The notes under the pieces: generated by a model
What the model was told of the DNA's origin: nothing
The model's database searches: none
The model's input: the letters and a program-made list of their open reading frames with translations, nothing else
Shown here: piece after piece, positions 50,758 through 63,989 of the stretch
Layout of the letters: each line of letters starts with the position of its first letter
Numbering within the stretch: position 1 is the first letter of the stretch
From: Acorus gramineus
Lineage: Eukaryota; Streptophyta; Magnoliopsida; Acorales; Acoraceae
Assembly: GCA_030737835.1 (NCBI GenBank)
Contig: CM060850.1
Span: 1,577,788 to 1,641,787 of the forward strand
Direction: 5' to 3'
Length of the DNA stretch: 64,000 nt
Made by a program: the position numbers and the translations under genes

Positions 50758-51845
50758 GGTTCTACACCATTCACTGTAAAATATAGTTTCTTCTCTGTTG
50801 TACCGTAATGAATTCCTTTACTGATTGCTGATGTGATATGTAATTCTTTCCAACCAAATATATCTCTGATATATGTATAGGATTTCCACTGTGAATTGTC
50901 AATTTGTATAGGTACAGTCGTACAAACAAAAAATTTAAGGGAGATGAACTGCACTTCTAATTTTTTTTTAAACAAAGTATATGCTTAAGCATGATTTTTT
51001 TTTTTGGCGTAAAGGAATGCATTGAATTTATTAGAGTCTATTTTTCTATTGAAGAAAATGAAATTATATAGTTTTAGAAAATCAAAGCTACGTGGATTGC
51101 ATGTAAAACTGAATGTAACATTCATGTCAAGAACATGGTTTAAAGGTAAGCTTTGTCAATTAATTAGTTTTCTTCATTAAAATGGTTCAGAGGTAAATTT
51201 ATGGATTATATTAAAATATATTTATATCTGTTCTGACTGATGTTTGAATATCAGGATTGTGGATTGGATATCAGTGTAATATGTTTGTTACATATTGTTC
51301 ATAATTATTAATTTACATGATTAGTCATAATTATTATATTTTTTTTTATGTATGATGATATCTGAAAATTTTATTAGAAGAGATTTGAATATAAAAATTA
51401 ATATTTTTCATGTACAAATGACTGTTAGGATTTAGATATTAGCATATCTCTTGCTCTCGTTGACAAAGTTTGGGTGGGCCAGACCGGTGGGTCCATCGGT
51501 TGGTTCTGACTGAACCAGGTCATCCGGTCCGGTTTTTAAAACCGGGCGCTATTACATTTAGTAAAACACATGAATTATTAGATGAAATATATAAGTCGTT
51601 ATTTTTTTTATATTTATTAAAAACATGTTCATTCAATTCAACATAAAATAATATATATTTTTTAGGATTATATTTATTATTTTTAAAAATTAAAAATACA
51701 TGTGATTTACGTTTTGAACCAATAAAAAGACCAATAACATATTCCTTTAAAACAGTGGTTCATCAAATCAGAATGTAATAAATCGGTTTTTGGTGGTGAG
51801 ATTCCGACTGACGTGACCTCTCGGTGCGGTTACCGCTCACGCTCG
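50758..51845. other. MLH3 3' region and spacer
   Basis: Mostly AT-rich. A short GACCGG/CCGGTCCGGTTT-rich tract lies around 51480-51545. No coding exon recognised. Confidence 0.35.
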
Positions 51846-51892
51846 CGCGGGAAGCCTAAAAAAAGGGGGTGTTCAAACACATCTTTCCCGCC
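51846..51892 (+). promoter_or_regulatory. two E2F-like sites, probably the original FANCJ promoter
   Basis: GCGCGGGAA (51846-51854, reverse complement TTCCCGCGC) and TTTCCCGCC (51884-51892) match the E2F consensus TTTSSCGC closely. E2F factors drive S-phase replication and repair genes in plants. They lie 17 bp left of the target duplication of the Mutator-like element, so before that insertion they would have been about 65-110 bp upstream of the FANCJ start codon. Confidence 0.5.
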
Positions 51893-52084
51893 GATCCAAC
51901 AAAGCTTTCGTTCCATAGGGGGCCGATATTCCCACCACCCCATTTATATTAAACACCACCCTTTATTTACAATATTGCCATCCGTGCATAACTCTCAAAA
52001 ATGCATTAAGGGCACCACCCTCCCCTTTTCACCACCCTAAGTAATTGGCTTGGTCAATCCCACCACCCTAAGTAATTGGCATAA

Positions 52085-52640
52085 GTTAGACACATGGGAT
52101 GTCTATGTAATTTTATTTCCTACACAATGTCGTTGTCGATGAAAATAGAAAAAAAAAACATGTAGGTTCTGGAATGAGTTAGACACATAGGGTGTCTACA
52201 TAATTATATTTCTTAGACAATTCATATGTCGATGAACACGGAAAAAAAATCATGTAGGTTCTGGAATGAGTTAGACACATGAGATGTCTATATAATTATA
52301 TTTCCTAGACAATGGCCATGTTAATGCAAACAGAAAAGAAAACCTTAGGTTCTGGAATGAGTTAGACACATAGGGTGTCTACATAATTATATTTATTAGA
52401 CAATTCCTATGTCGATAGACATAGAAAAAAAAATATTGTAGGTTCTAGAATGCGTTAGACACATGAAATGTCTACATAATTATATTTCCTAGACAATGAC
52501 CCTGTCGATGGAAACAGAAAAAAAACCTGTAGGTTTTCGAATGAGTTAGACACATGGAGTGCTTACATAATTATATTTTCTAGACAATATCCATGTCGAT
52601 GGAAACAGAAAAAACTCTGTAGGTTCTGGAATGAGTTATA
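52085..52640 (+). repeat. 92-bp tandem array, left
   Basis: Six units and part of a seventh start with GTTAGACACAT at about 52085, 52178, 52270, 52362, 52455 and 52546. Each holds AGACACATGGGATGTCT, an interrupted palindrome, then TAATTATATTTC.TAGACAATG, a GTCGATG word, an A run, and GTAGGTTCTGGAATGAG. Confidence 0.85.
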
Positions 52641-53206
52641 GTTGTGTGTTTTACTACACCAATGTCAATGGTTGTAGTAATTGGAGACTATTACTGTCGA
52701 ACACATAAATGTATGAAAGTTTTAATATTTTTTTTAAAGGTTAGATACATCGTGTGTCGAGTATATGTGTATTGTTAGACAGTTTGTTTTTCTATTCTTG
52801 CGTAAATCAAGTTTCCTCATGAAACATAAGGAAAAAATTCACAAATTTAACACGAATTACTTATCCAATAAAACATTTACAAACACATTCAACATTCATA
52901 TTCAATAGACATTCACATTCCCCAAAACACATTGACATTAATTAACATATTCACCCCTAAAGTATTATGAGGTTCTACAAACACAACCAAATCATAATAC
53001 AATCATGTGTTGAAACCTAAATAGTTTCATTTAAACTTCTGTTTCAATACACATAATACAAATTAAAACCACAAAACACATAAAAAATTATTCAACACTA
53101 ATTGTTTGTGGGCACTGAAATCTATAACACAAAAAAATTGAAAAATTTATTCTAACATGAATCAACTAATTCATCAATGTCGATTGTGCATTTGCTTTGA
53201 CATACA

Positions 53207-53399
53207 TCACACAGGTTTTGAGTCATGAAGTGGTGTTCCATCTTGCAAACAATGTATCATGTATCCAACTACTCTCTGCGTAGCCTTAATAGTTGTCTCC
53301 TGTCTCGAATTGTGGTTCATCATCTGAAACCATGCCATGTACCCCGAAACCACCTCCCAAGGTGTAGGTACTGGCTCGTCATGCCAATAATACTCTTCT
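53207..53399 (-). CDS. candidate coding exon in the Mutator-like element (plant-mobile-domain-like)
   Basis: On the minus strand, an acceptor (TTTCTCTTAG) is followed by 63 codons and a TGA. They read EEYYWHDEPVPTPWEVVSGY, MAWFQMMNHNSRQETTIKAT and QRVVGYMIHCLQDGTPLHD, then SKPV. The W....SGYMAWF pattern recalls the C-terminal end of the plant mobile domain found in MULE-associated and MAIN-like proteins; this is a weak resemblance from memory. A possible first exon lies around 54125-54150 (MTSHRGVFPPTP before a GT). It may be an element gene or captured host sequence, and it is probably incomplete. Confidence 0.35.
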
Positions 53400-54304
53400 C
53401 TAAGAGAAAAAAAAAAGATTCATCAATGCCACCAACATACAAACACTGAAAATTTGACTAATACATAGTATTTAATTCAATGAGTTACTAAAATGCATTC
53501 ACAACGCTATCTTTCAATCCTAAATCATTCAAATTCATCCAACACAATTCATTTTTCTAAAAAGATACCCTAACTTTCTCTAAATTATCTTTACTAGATT
53601 GATTGGAGCATGAATAAATTAGTATTACATTATTGTTTAAATATAGTTCTCAACAATATGTATTGAACCATTTTACAATTTTATATCAATGTCAGTATAC
53701 TAATTCATCTCATGAATATGTTCAACATGCCAACAATAATATTCTCTAAGGGGAATTTTTTTTCCCAACCAACGCCACCAACATACAAATTAATGAAAAT
53801 TAAACCAAAATGCATACCATCCCTAGCTTTGACTAATGTATTGAAATTCAACCAACACACTTCGTTATGAAATAAACAAAAAATAAAATAAAAATAAACA
53901 TAACTTTATATATCAAAAAACCCAAGCTCTCTTTCAAAGCCCTAACTTTCCCTATCAAAACCCTAACTTATCTACAAGAAGAACAATAATACTCATTAGA
54001 TCACAATTAACAATTGATTAAAAAGATATTTTTAAAAAATAGATATATTAATTTATTTCAAGAGAGATGAGTTTATGGCCTCAAGAGTGGCACGGGGAGG
54101 ACCTTACGGGGGTGGGGGGAAAGACTCCACGATGGCTTGTCATCGGCGTCCTCACAGCTGGAATAAACGGGAGGGGTACTGAATGAGAGAAATAGCAGAG
54201 AGAAGAGAGAGAATTATGTTATGATATGTGAAGGGTGGTGAGGTTGGTGTATATGAATCTAAAATGCATATGACCTTTATGAAAAAAAAAAAAAACCGTT
54301 GGCT

Positions 54305-54770
54305 TTGAAATGGGTTAGACACATGGATTGTCTATGTAATTATATTTTCTAGACAATGTACCTGTCGATGGGAACATAAAAAAACCCCGTAGGTTTGAGA
54401 ATGGGTTAGACACATAAGTTGTCTATGTAATTATATTTTCTAGACAATGCACATGTCGATGAGAACAGAAAAAAAAACTCATAGTTTTTGGAATGGGTTA
54501 GACACATTCCATGTCTATGTAGTTATATTTCATAGACAATGTAACTGTCGACGGGAACATAAAAAATAACTCGTAGGTTCTGGAATAGATTAGACACATG
54601 GATTGTCTATGTTGTTATATTTCATCGACAAAGTACCTGTCGATGGGAACAAAAAAAAAAACCTCGTAGGTTCTGGAATGGATTAGACACATGGGGTGTC
54701 TACATAATTATATTTCTTAGACAATGTCCTTGGCGATGGGACCAAAACGAAACTAGTAGGTTCTAAGATT
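54305..54770 (+). repeat. 92-bp tandem array, right
   Basis: Five units start with GGTTAGACACAT or GATTAGACACAT at about 54313, 54406, 54497, 54590 and 54684. They share unit structure and orientation with the left array. Units within this array share variants such as GTACCTGTCGATGGGAAC, which indicates separate expansion after the split. Confidence 0.85.
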
Positions 54771-55456
54771 TATAACACAAAAATGCAAGCTCCATCAGTT
54801 TTCCTATCAACAATAAATTTGAAAACAAACACATATATAAAAAAAACCATCCAAACTCATCTTAAGCCTTAACTCACAAGTTAATGCAAATCATTCCCAT
54901 AATTCAAAAGAACCCTAAAAAATACACAACAACTCTAACAAAATCTCATATAGGTCACAATAAAAAAAATGAAATCATCTTAAACAAAATAACCAGATCC
55001 AGATAACAGATACCCAGCAATACAAAAACAAGAAAGACAGATTGGTTTAGATAGATTACATTGATCGACCGACCCAGAATCCTATCAAAGAGAGTTGACA
55101 ACGTTAAAAGCGGACTGGAGAGATGTGGAGCGTCTTCACGACAGCCAATCGTCGGCGTCCTCATGAGTGCAACGTATGGGATGTGCCAAAGTGGTGTTCG
55201 AGAGGCTAGATCGGAAAAAAAAAAAAGAGAAAAGAAAGGGAAGAGAGAGGTCGATGGGATGAAATATGGTGGGTGGTGAGAAGGGTGTTTCTCATAGGGT
55301 GTTTATATATGGTGGTGCATTTGGTAAGTAAAAAAATTGAAGGTGGTGGACTACAAAAGGTGGTGCCCTAAAAAAAAAGGTAGTGGGAGTATCGCTGCCC
55401 CGTTCCATATCGTCTCGTCTTCTAAACCCCCAAAACCCGTACAAACCCTAATAAGA

Positions 55457-58400
55457 ATGGCTCCCCCAACCCAGAAGAGCCCTAACCCTAATCGAAACGT
55501 ATACCAGATCGGAGGGGTGCCCGTGGAGTTCCCCTACAAGCCCTATGGATCCCAGCTGGCTTTCATGGGGAAGGTCATATCGACCCTGGACCGGGCCCAT
55601 AGACAGGGTCACTGCCACGCCCTCCTCGAGTCCCCCACCGGCACCGGCAAGTCCCTCTCCCTCCTCTGCTCAACCCTCGCCTGGCAGCGCCACTACCTCT
55701 CCAGGATGCCCCCGCAGCCGGACCCGCGGATCGACCACGACCCGCTCATCGATGGTGGTGGGTTTCTCATTGAACCGGAACCGCCAAGTGAGCCCCCCTT
55801 CCCCCTCTCTTACTTTCCTGAAAAAAAAAGATTGATTTTTTATGATTCTGTATTATTTTATTTTTAAACAGCTTTTGTAGCACTAAAAATAGCAAATTGG
55901 ACCTCTGAATCTTGGGTAGTGTTTCAAAACGGGCTTGAAAAGGAGCTTTTGCTATTAGATTTTTAATTCCTGAAAAGCTCTTTTTCCATTGTTTATAGCT
56001 AAAAGCTGTTTTTTTTTTTTTTTTCAAAGCTGGGACTACTTGGGGCATGTGGAAACATGTTTGGGTTAAGGATGATTCCTGCAAATGCAATATCATCCAA
56101 ACGTGATTCCTGATGCGACCTTATTTCACTTGGATTGGGTTTAACTCAATTGGGTTGATGTAAAGATGCCCACTTTCCTTTGGTTTGGATAAAATTATAC
56201 TTTTTTATGAGTGGGTCATGCCTTTTGTCGTCTCAATTTCAGCTGTGAGCTTGCTACTTCTCTTTGTGGCATATATCAAGAATGGGATGCAAATCAATTG
56301 GTTTTTTTCTTGTAGTTCACATTTTAGTAATGCAGGGTTGCTTGGTTTTGTGCAATGTGTTATGTAGCCATTTTTTAAGTAGGAACAGACACAGGAAGTT
56401 GTTTAAAAGTATAATTATTAACATTTCAATTGTTTGATTGCTAGCTATTATGTTCACATGTGAGTTACACATGCCTGTTTCATTTGTGTTATCAATCACA
56501 CTGCTGAGTTTCTTTATTTTAAACAGGTAGGACACTTCCTGGAAAAGTTGGTCAGTCTCAAACTGCAAGCAATGGTAGGACACAAAGCAAACCAAAAGTG
56601 CCTAGGATCTATTATGCATCGTGAGTATTTGTTTTTTATTGGATAATGTTACTTACAACCCCTTTTTGAGCCCCAATTCTGGTCTACCCGTGTTTTGAAT
56701 TTTTTTTGTTGCAAAGAATCCTATGTTTCAAGATGGGTTTTAAATTTTACATTTGATAATGGATCCAGGAGGACACATTCTCAAATAAGCCAAGTGCTTC
56801 GCGAATATCGCAAGACATCTTATCGGGCGCCGATGGCAATTTTGGTAGGTCTACTTGATTTGGTTAACAGGATCGCATAACCGAGTGGTCTCATAAACAA
56901 GATCTTGTTTGGAAAATTCAGATGTAGACCTCTTATGGGGTTATTATAAGGTTATGATCAAAATGTGCAAATGTCATTTATATATAGATTTTACTTTCCA
57001 TGGTAGGATTTTTTTATTTCAATGTTTTTTCTCCACCATTTTTTTTTTCTTTTTCTTTTTTTTTTTTTGCAAATTTCTGACTTCTTTAAAATGTCTACAC
57101 CTAACCCTTTTTGGATGCCTGTTTAACTGTTTTGGTAAAATATAAATGACGATTTCAATTATATTCCTTTGAACTTCTAAGTTTTCCCTGGACAAGGTCT
57201 TGCTGAGTTTGCCTTAATATTAGTATTTTTCTTCTTTTCAGGCATCTCGCAAACACTACTGCACAAACAAATCCATATGTGGCAAAGAGAGTGTAGACGA
57301 AGAATGGTAAGTTTTCATGCTCAAAAGACGCCTTCAACCATTTTTTTTTTTTTTTTTCCTCTCTAATAGGGTTTGTTACATATGATCCAGCAAAGCGCTT
57401 TTAAAGGAAAAAGATCCGGATGCAGGATGCCTTGAGTTTAAGTGAGTTTTTTTTTTTTTTCATCTGTTGTTTTTCCTAACCATTATCACATATTTGACCT
57501 GTGGTTTGAGCAGAAATGTGCATAAAGTCAAAGGACATCCATCGCTTCAGATAGGTGGCTGTCACGAGGTTCATGATATTGAAGACCTTGTCAAAATTGG
57601 CCGGTCAGTCAAAGGTTGACTGCTTTGCCTTGAACCATATATACACGATACTGATGTTTATGACATTAATATTTGATTTTTTGTCTGGCAGGTTGTTCAT
57701 ATTTTGCTGCGCATGCCTTTGCAGATGAAGCTCATATAGTTTTTTGCCCATACAGCTACATAATTAATCCGATTGTTCGGAGAGCAATGCAAGTCAATAT
57801 TAAGGGTGCAATTGTGATTCTTGATGAAGCCCAGTATGTCATGAATCTTTTCAGATTATTTGCTTTACTTGTTTTACTTCATTTTCTGATGATATTTATG
57901 CTGCAATTCTGTTGGTTATGTATCTAGAAGAATTTTATGTGGTGCCCACTTTTTTCAAGTTTTTTTTTCTCGAGCCATTTATTTATTTTTATGATTTATG
58001 ATGGGGAAGCCCAATATTATTAATTTTTTAATGTTGGGAGAACCTAGGATGCGCAGAATCACTCACAAATCCTGTGCATTGGGTAAGCTTGGAAGGATTT
58101 GAACCCGAGACATATGGGGAGCAAACCCATGGCTCTAGACAAATTATTGAGCTTTTTTATTGTTAAAATCATTTTTTACTTGTTAGCGCTTTGAAGTTGA
58201 CCCGGCAAGTAAGTACTTGATCCAAAATCAGAGATGTATGCTCTCTTTATTTGATAGCTTCACAGTGTTTTTTGTACTTAGTGTGTTGGTCCATTTGTTG
58301 TCAAATCCATTATATAAAACAATGACATGATTTGAGGAATATTCATTGACAAAAAAAAAATGTGTGCGAGGATGAGGGATTGGTGGGGTCCTAAAAATGA

Positions 58401-61400
58401 AAATGAAAGCATTCTCAATGCATGTCGGGTCTATTGGCCACATGGACTTGACAGGCAATGAGAGGTATACAACCCTCCATGTTCCTAGAGATGCTGCAGA
58501 TTGCTACATCACTGGCCAGATATGGTGTATTTGATGGTATGTTGTCGTGGGAAATTGTTTGATTTCACCTGACCATCAGATGTGTTAAAGCGATGAGCAT
58601 TCATCTTATAAAGTATAAAGTACTAAACAAGATGATTTTTATACAAAAAGAAAGAGAGGGAGGCCACCCCTGCTTGTCCAGGATTGCTGATGACAGTTTT
58701 TCATACAAAACTTTAACTTTGGGCTAGGCCCTAGAGTATAAGGAGTCTTTAAGTTTTACAAATTAGCGCAACTCCAGTCATATATGGAATTCATCATTCA
58801 TGCTATGTAATCTTAGAATAATCAATCAAATGTGACAAGCTTGGTTCAATTAGATTTCTTTTTATAGAAGTACATTTTTTCTCATTTGAAGTTCTGTCCA
58901 CCATGTAATAATTATTAGCAATTAAATTATGATGTTCATTTTTCTCTCTCTAAGTTCTCTTCACTGTATCCAGCAATATGGAGGATATGGCACGCGATGC
59001 TGGTAGTCTAGATGTGGAAGAAGAAGCACTACATGGTAAGTTGAGCGTTTTGTATTTTCATTGATGAGAAATATTGATTTATTGGGATATTCATTAGTGT
59101 GTCCTTGTCAAGCTCTTCAAGCGGAACTGGGGCAGTTCTGCATTGCTGGGAATGACGCACTGATGTATCAGCCTTTGTATGATATGATTCAGGTAGTATT
59201 TACATGTAGAGTATATAGATATAATTGTCAAGCAATTGTAGTATCTGAATTGGGTGTTTTGTTTGTTCAGGGAATCATAACATGGATGGGGCACAAGAGA
59301 GATAAATTAGAAAGACGTGAATTTGAGCATTACTGCTCAAGGTGAGTCTACTCCATGTCATGATACTTTATGTCCCACCATCAATAATCAGTCTTGTAGT
59401 TTCATTTGCTAATCTTCATTGAAGTGGAGGGAGCTCTTCCATGTAACCCATTTGTTTCCTTTTAAACAATATCTCCAGCAGAGAATTGATAAATTGAGAT
59501 GAGATACTGTATGAATGTGTTGATTGTTTCTTAATTTTGCTTGACCTTCTGTTAATGGTATATCTACCTACAGTTGCATGTTAGTTCAATTCAGCTATGA
59601 GCAGGCAAAGCTTATGCCTCACATTTTTTTCTATTTATTATAATTTGATAACTAATTATGAGTTTACAGTTTTCTGCTGCTAGTCAACTGTTGAATGTTT
59701 GCTTCACTCTTTTTTTTTAATGGAATTTCTTCACTCTTTTTTGCTGTTATAATGTAATTTAAGTCTGTGATCTGTTCCAGTTGGACTGGTGATAAAGCTC
59801 TGAGGGAGCTGCAAGAAGCTGGAATATCTCTGCAGTGCTTTCCAGTCCTCCAGGAATGTGCGTCAAAGGTACTCTTGTGCAAAAGTTTGCTGTATATTCT
59901 AACCAATTTGCTTTATCATTAAATGTATATTTGTTGGTCAAGGCAATCAAAGCTGCTTCAGAAGCAGATCCGGAAGTTGTTCATCTGAGTGGCATGTCAT
60001 CAATAACCCTGGAATGTAAGGGCACCTCATTTGCAACTTATTTATTCTTATCATTGATTCTTATTTATTTGGTTTGCTATCTCTTGCAGGTCTTTTCTCT
60101 TCATTCTGCTACTTCTTTTCTGAAAATGGCATTCATGCGGTTGATTACAACCTAACCTTGCGGCGCTATGTTAAAAGGAATGCCAGTAAGTGGAAGCAGT
60201 GTGACACTGTTTCTATGTTTCTTTTCACTTGTTGAATAGATGAAAGTTGATAATTAAAAACTGAGATCCTCATATGTGAGGTTGATGCCATAACTGGATC
60301 AGGATTTTGTATTTAGTTTGACTTCTCTTTTCCACTCTTAGCTTGTTTAAAGTCGTTTGTTCAAGTTGATGTAAGGTTAATATCATCTATTATTTCCTGA
60401 AGTTAGCTCCTAGAGGTCCTTTTAACTTGAACAGTTCAAGGACGTCAAGTATTTTTTTTGTTATGCCATAGTCTTTAACATAATTAACAAAACTATCAAC
60501 AAAAAGTTGGTTTAACTCTCAATTCATCTGCTGACCATTGTGCTTGCAGGTAATGCAGCTGGTAGTTGGACATACTCTTTTCATCTGTGGTGTCTAAATC
60601 CTTCTGTCGTCTTCAGAGAAATCGCTGGTCTATCTCTTTCTGTGATTCTTTCTTCTGGGTACTTTTTTATCCATATTATGCCACTTGATTACAACCGAAT
60701 GCTTCATTCTTTTTCCTGTGTGTTTCAATTGTCACTGCTCTTTTTTGTGAATTTTATGAGTGGTAAGACTTTATGAATCGCTGTTCAACATTTTATGACA
60801 TTTCTGCGACAAGGCAGGATTGGCTTTATGAATTGTAATGCAGAAAATATTCATCTCCAGGGGCATATCCTCTATTAAGTTAATAATAAGCAATATTCAT
60901 GTTCACTATTCCATACAAGCCCCCTCTTTTATCCAAACTGTTTTCTTTTAATTAACTTGCAAATGGGCAAGCCACCTAAAAGCTTCTATGTGTAAATAGC
61001 ACCCAATGCTAAATCTAGTTATTAGTTTTGTCTCACATCTATCTGAACATCTTCATTTTTCCCATATCTTTTGAATGGTTGTCTGGCACTCTTATCCTTA
61101 AAGCATGATCGCCTTTCTGGCTGTTTTATTAGTTTCTCATTCAGTTAACTAATACGTGTGATATCAAAACATGCCAGTGGTAAATCAGTTGGTTATCATG
61201 TTTTGAGATTGCACATCCATCTGAATGAGCCCCATGTTGCTTCAATGGTTCCATTGAAAGATTACCAGCTTGTTAGATTGCAGGATCTGTATGTCAATGT
61301 TGTGTTCTCTTCAGAAATATTTTAACCGTTTATATGTCCATTTTCTGATGTCTAGGACACTTTCTCCTATGAGTTCCTTTACATCTGAACTTGGCATTCA

Positions 61401-63989
61401 ATTTGATGCTTGCATGGAAGCTCCACATGTCATTGATGTGGAATCACAGGTTTGTGTGGTTCCCTATGAATATGATGGTTTCTGTTTATGTTGCAATCTA
61501 CTGTGGAGCTACATTGATAATTTTACCGACCTTTATTATTGCAGCTTTGGGCTTCTGTGATCTCTACTGGTCCTGGAAATTGTCAGTTGAATGCTAGTTA
61601 TAAAACAGCTGATGGATATGCTTTCCAGGTAAAATGTGATTAAATGCTTAGGTTAGATGCATCAGTTATAGCTAAATAATCACTTGACGTTCATTGTGAA
61701 GGATGCGCTTGGTGCATCTCTAGAGGAGATCTGCAAGATTGTACCAGGTGGTGCCCTTGTATTTTTCCCTAGTTATAAGCTGCTTGAAAAGCTGAGAGCT
61801 CGTTGGTGCCAAACGGGTCAATGGACTCGGTTGAATGCTGAAAAAACATTGTTTGTTGGTTAGTGTTTTTTCCCATGGAGATGGGTATTTCTTTTACTCT
61901 AGTTTTGATGTATTGGATTAATTTCATGAGAACACCTACTGAATCGCAAACATGGAACTATATGATATCTCATCTTCCATGTGACATGGGAAAAATGCAG
62001 AAAGAAAATACTCCATAAGAACCCCTTTTGTTGTTTGCATTCTTCTAATATTTCCTGGCTTGAGGAGTGTTGTTTGCTATCTGCATGTAATTTTCTCAGA
62101 ACCAAGAGGAACCATGGAAGATTTAGAACCAGTTTTGAAGGGTTATTATCACTCAATTCGCAAAAAGAATGGATGTGTTTCTTGGAAGTACAAAAGGGGT
62201 CAGAAGCGGAACTTTAACCAACTTGATACAAAGGGAACATCAGAAAGTTCTCCACAGGGAGGAGCTGCTTTTCTTGCTGTTTGTAGAGGAAAGGTGTCCG
62301 TTTTTACTCATCGAAATATCCCTTGCAGATTTTTCCCTGTATTCTCTTGTTCATATATGCCTGACACCAATTAAAATTTTATTTCATTTATGTTTGTTTT
62401 AGATATAAAATGTTTATTAAATATTTCTCAATTGCATCTTCTTTGAAAGTGTTCAACATTGTCATAACCGATGTATACATTTGCTGATTAATTATCTCTC
62501 ACCATGATATGTGCTCAACACCTGATATAAAGAAAAGTAGATGATTTACAGTTTCTCTAAAACTGTCAACATTAAATGCACGATATGTTGTAAAATGTTA
62601 TTTATGATTTTTGGCATATTTTTTCTTGATTGTTAAGTGAGAAGTGGCTCTAAACATATCATGTGCATGAAGTTTGAAGTATGTAGTTCTTGTTACCTTT
62701 CCAGGTATCAGAAGGAATTGACTTTTCCGATGATAATGCTCGAGTGGTTGTATCCTTCAAGCCCTCTTTGTCTTGAAAATTTTGACCTGCTTTAAAAAAT
62801 AAGTGAATAGTTTCTTAAGTCTTGGAAATATTAAACCTGTTCTATTGTTAAACCAAATCCTGGTACCTGGCATGTGTTGAACAAACCGATTACAATGGGA
62901 TGGATATTTGAATTTATGTATTCATATTGTTTCATAATAGTTATCCATGTTCATGCATATGGTTATATTGTGACTTATCCTTAACTGAGTTAGGTAATTG
63001 TTGGTATTCCATTCCCAAACAAGTGAGTATATTCATGAAGCCTTGTCAAGTTACTTTGCCACTAATCTTCTTTTTGATCTTACTAAGTCATATCTTGAAC
63101 CAGAAATGATATTCAGGTGGCTATGAAAAAGAAATATAATGATATGTACAGAACATCAAAAAATCTCTTAAGCGGTAGTGATTGGTACTGCCATCAAGCA
63201 TTTCGTGCCTTAAATCAGGCTGCAGGTATGTCTTGCCTCTTATCCTCTGTATGGTGTAGTTCTCATTCCCAAATTTACATTTTCCTGTATTCTTTTAGAT
63301 ATTGATCCCTTTTTGAAGGCATATCATCCAAAAGTTCAATGTTATGCACATCATTCTTACTGTTATATGTTTTTGTTCCATAAATTGCTATTATTTTATT
63401 CTTCAAATGCAAGCCCAAACATATTAGGAAAAATGCTACTCCCTGTAAGAAAAAAAAAATTGACCATAGCCTTTTGAAGTCCTAGTTGGTAAAATTGGTT
63501 GCTGTGCTCAAATAGCATTATAAGTGAATTGACATTTTTTAATCATCATACATTCTAAAATTCATATTTAAATCAATGTTTTTGTTGCCAAGTAAATCAT
63601 GGTAAAATTTAATTTCCAATGATCTTCGTGCAATAAACTAGTTGATTTTTGGCTATCAAATATTTTAGTGCCCTCTACTCTGACTGGTTGTCTTATATTG
63701 GAGAGGAAATATGGATCTATAGAAGCTTTAGCTTTCCTGTGAGCATCTAATTTGAAGCCTCAATGGTATATGTTGGTTATGTTACATGTTTAATTTGATT
63801 TGGTCTGGTTATAGAAGTTTATATAGTGGACAGATCCAGCCACATGTACTTCCAGTTTTAGACAGTTTGTGCCTACTCTATATAACTGTGGTCTTTTCCT
63901 TCTTGATGGTTCAGTTTTATTTTATTTTATTGTTTCTGCAGGTCGTTGTATAAGGCATAGGTTTGACTATGGAGCGATCATCTTCATGG
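55457..63989 (+). CDS. FANCJ/BRIP1-like DNA helicase, 3' end outside the window
   Basis: This is an XPD-family 5'-3' iron-sulfur helicase for crosslink repair and meiotic recombination. The 22 phase-consistent exons end at 55797, 56620, 56844, 57306, 57441, 57614, 57833, 59035, 59192, 59341, 59868, 60015, 60185, 60658, 61449, 61628, 61858, 62293, 62749, 63022, 63225 and 63989, giving 744 residues so far. Motifs: [12 protein letters not shown] (Q motif), SPTGTGKS with Lys65 (Walker A), PRIYYASRTHSQ (motif Ia), Cys176, Cys191, Cys204 and Cys224 at the iron-sulfur positions by comparison with human FANCJ, DEAH at 286-289, [11 protein letters not shown] (motif III), [12 protein letters not shown], and [14 protein letters not shown] at 726-739 (motif VI). 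RTEL1 and XPD are the alternatives; the overall pattern favours FANCJ. The start is 56 bp from a Mutator-like element. Confidence 0.93.

Larger units (their letters stand above)
51918..55400. mobile_element. Mutator-like element, 3.48 kb, 9-bp target duplication
   Basis: Identical 9-mers CGTTCCATA flank it (51909-51917 and 55401-55409). The ends are GGGGGCCGATATTCCCACCA and, reverse-complemented, GGGCAGCGATACTCCCACTA. A 9-bp duplication is the Mutator signature. Near the ends are ACCACCC words. Inside are two direct arrays of a 92-bp repeat (52085-52640 and 54305-54770), and two related GC-richer blocks (about 54080-54250 and 55060-55300, sharing GTCATCGGCGTCCTCA or TCGTCGGCGTCCTCA). The right third therefore looks like a partial duplicate of the rest. 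No transposase was recognised; one candidate coding exon is at 53207-53399. The right end is 56 bp from the FANCJ start codon. Confidence 0.82.

Noticed and set aside
52085-54770. Regular 92-bp repeats as a CRISPR-like array
   Set aside because: The genome is a plant. The whole 92-bp unit repeats, with no unique spacers, and it lies inside a transposable element.
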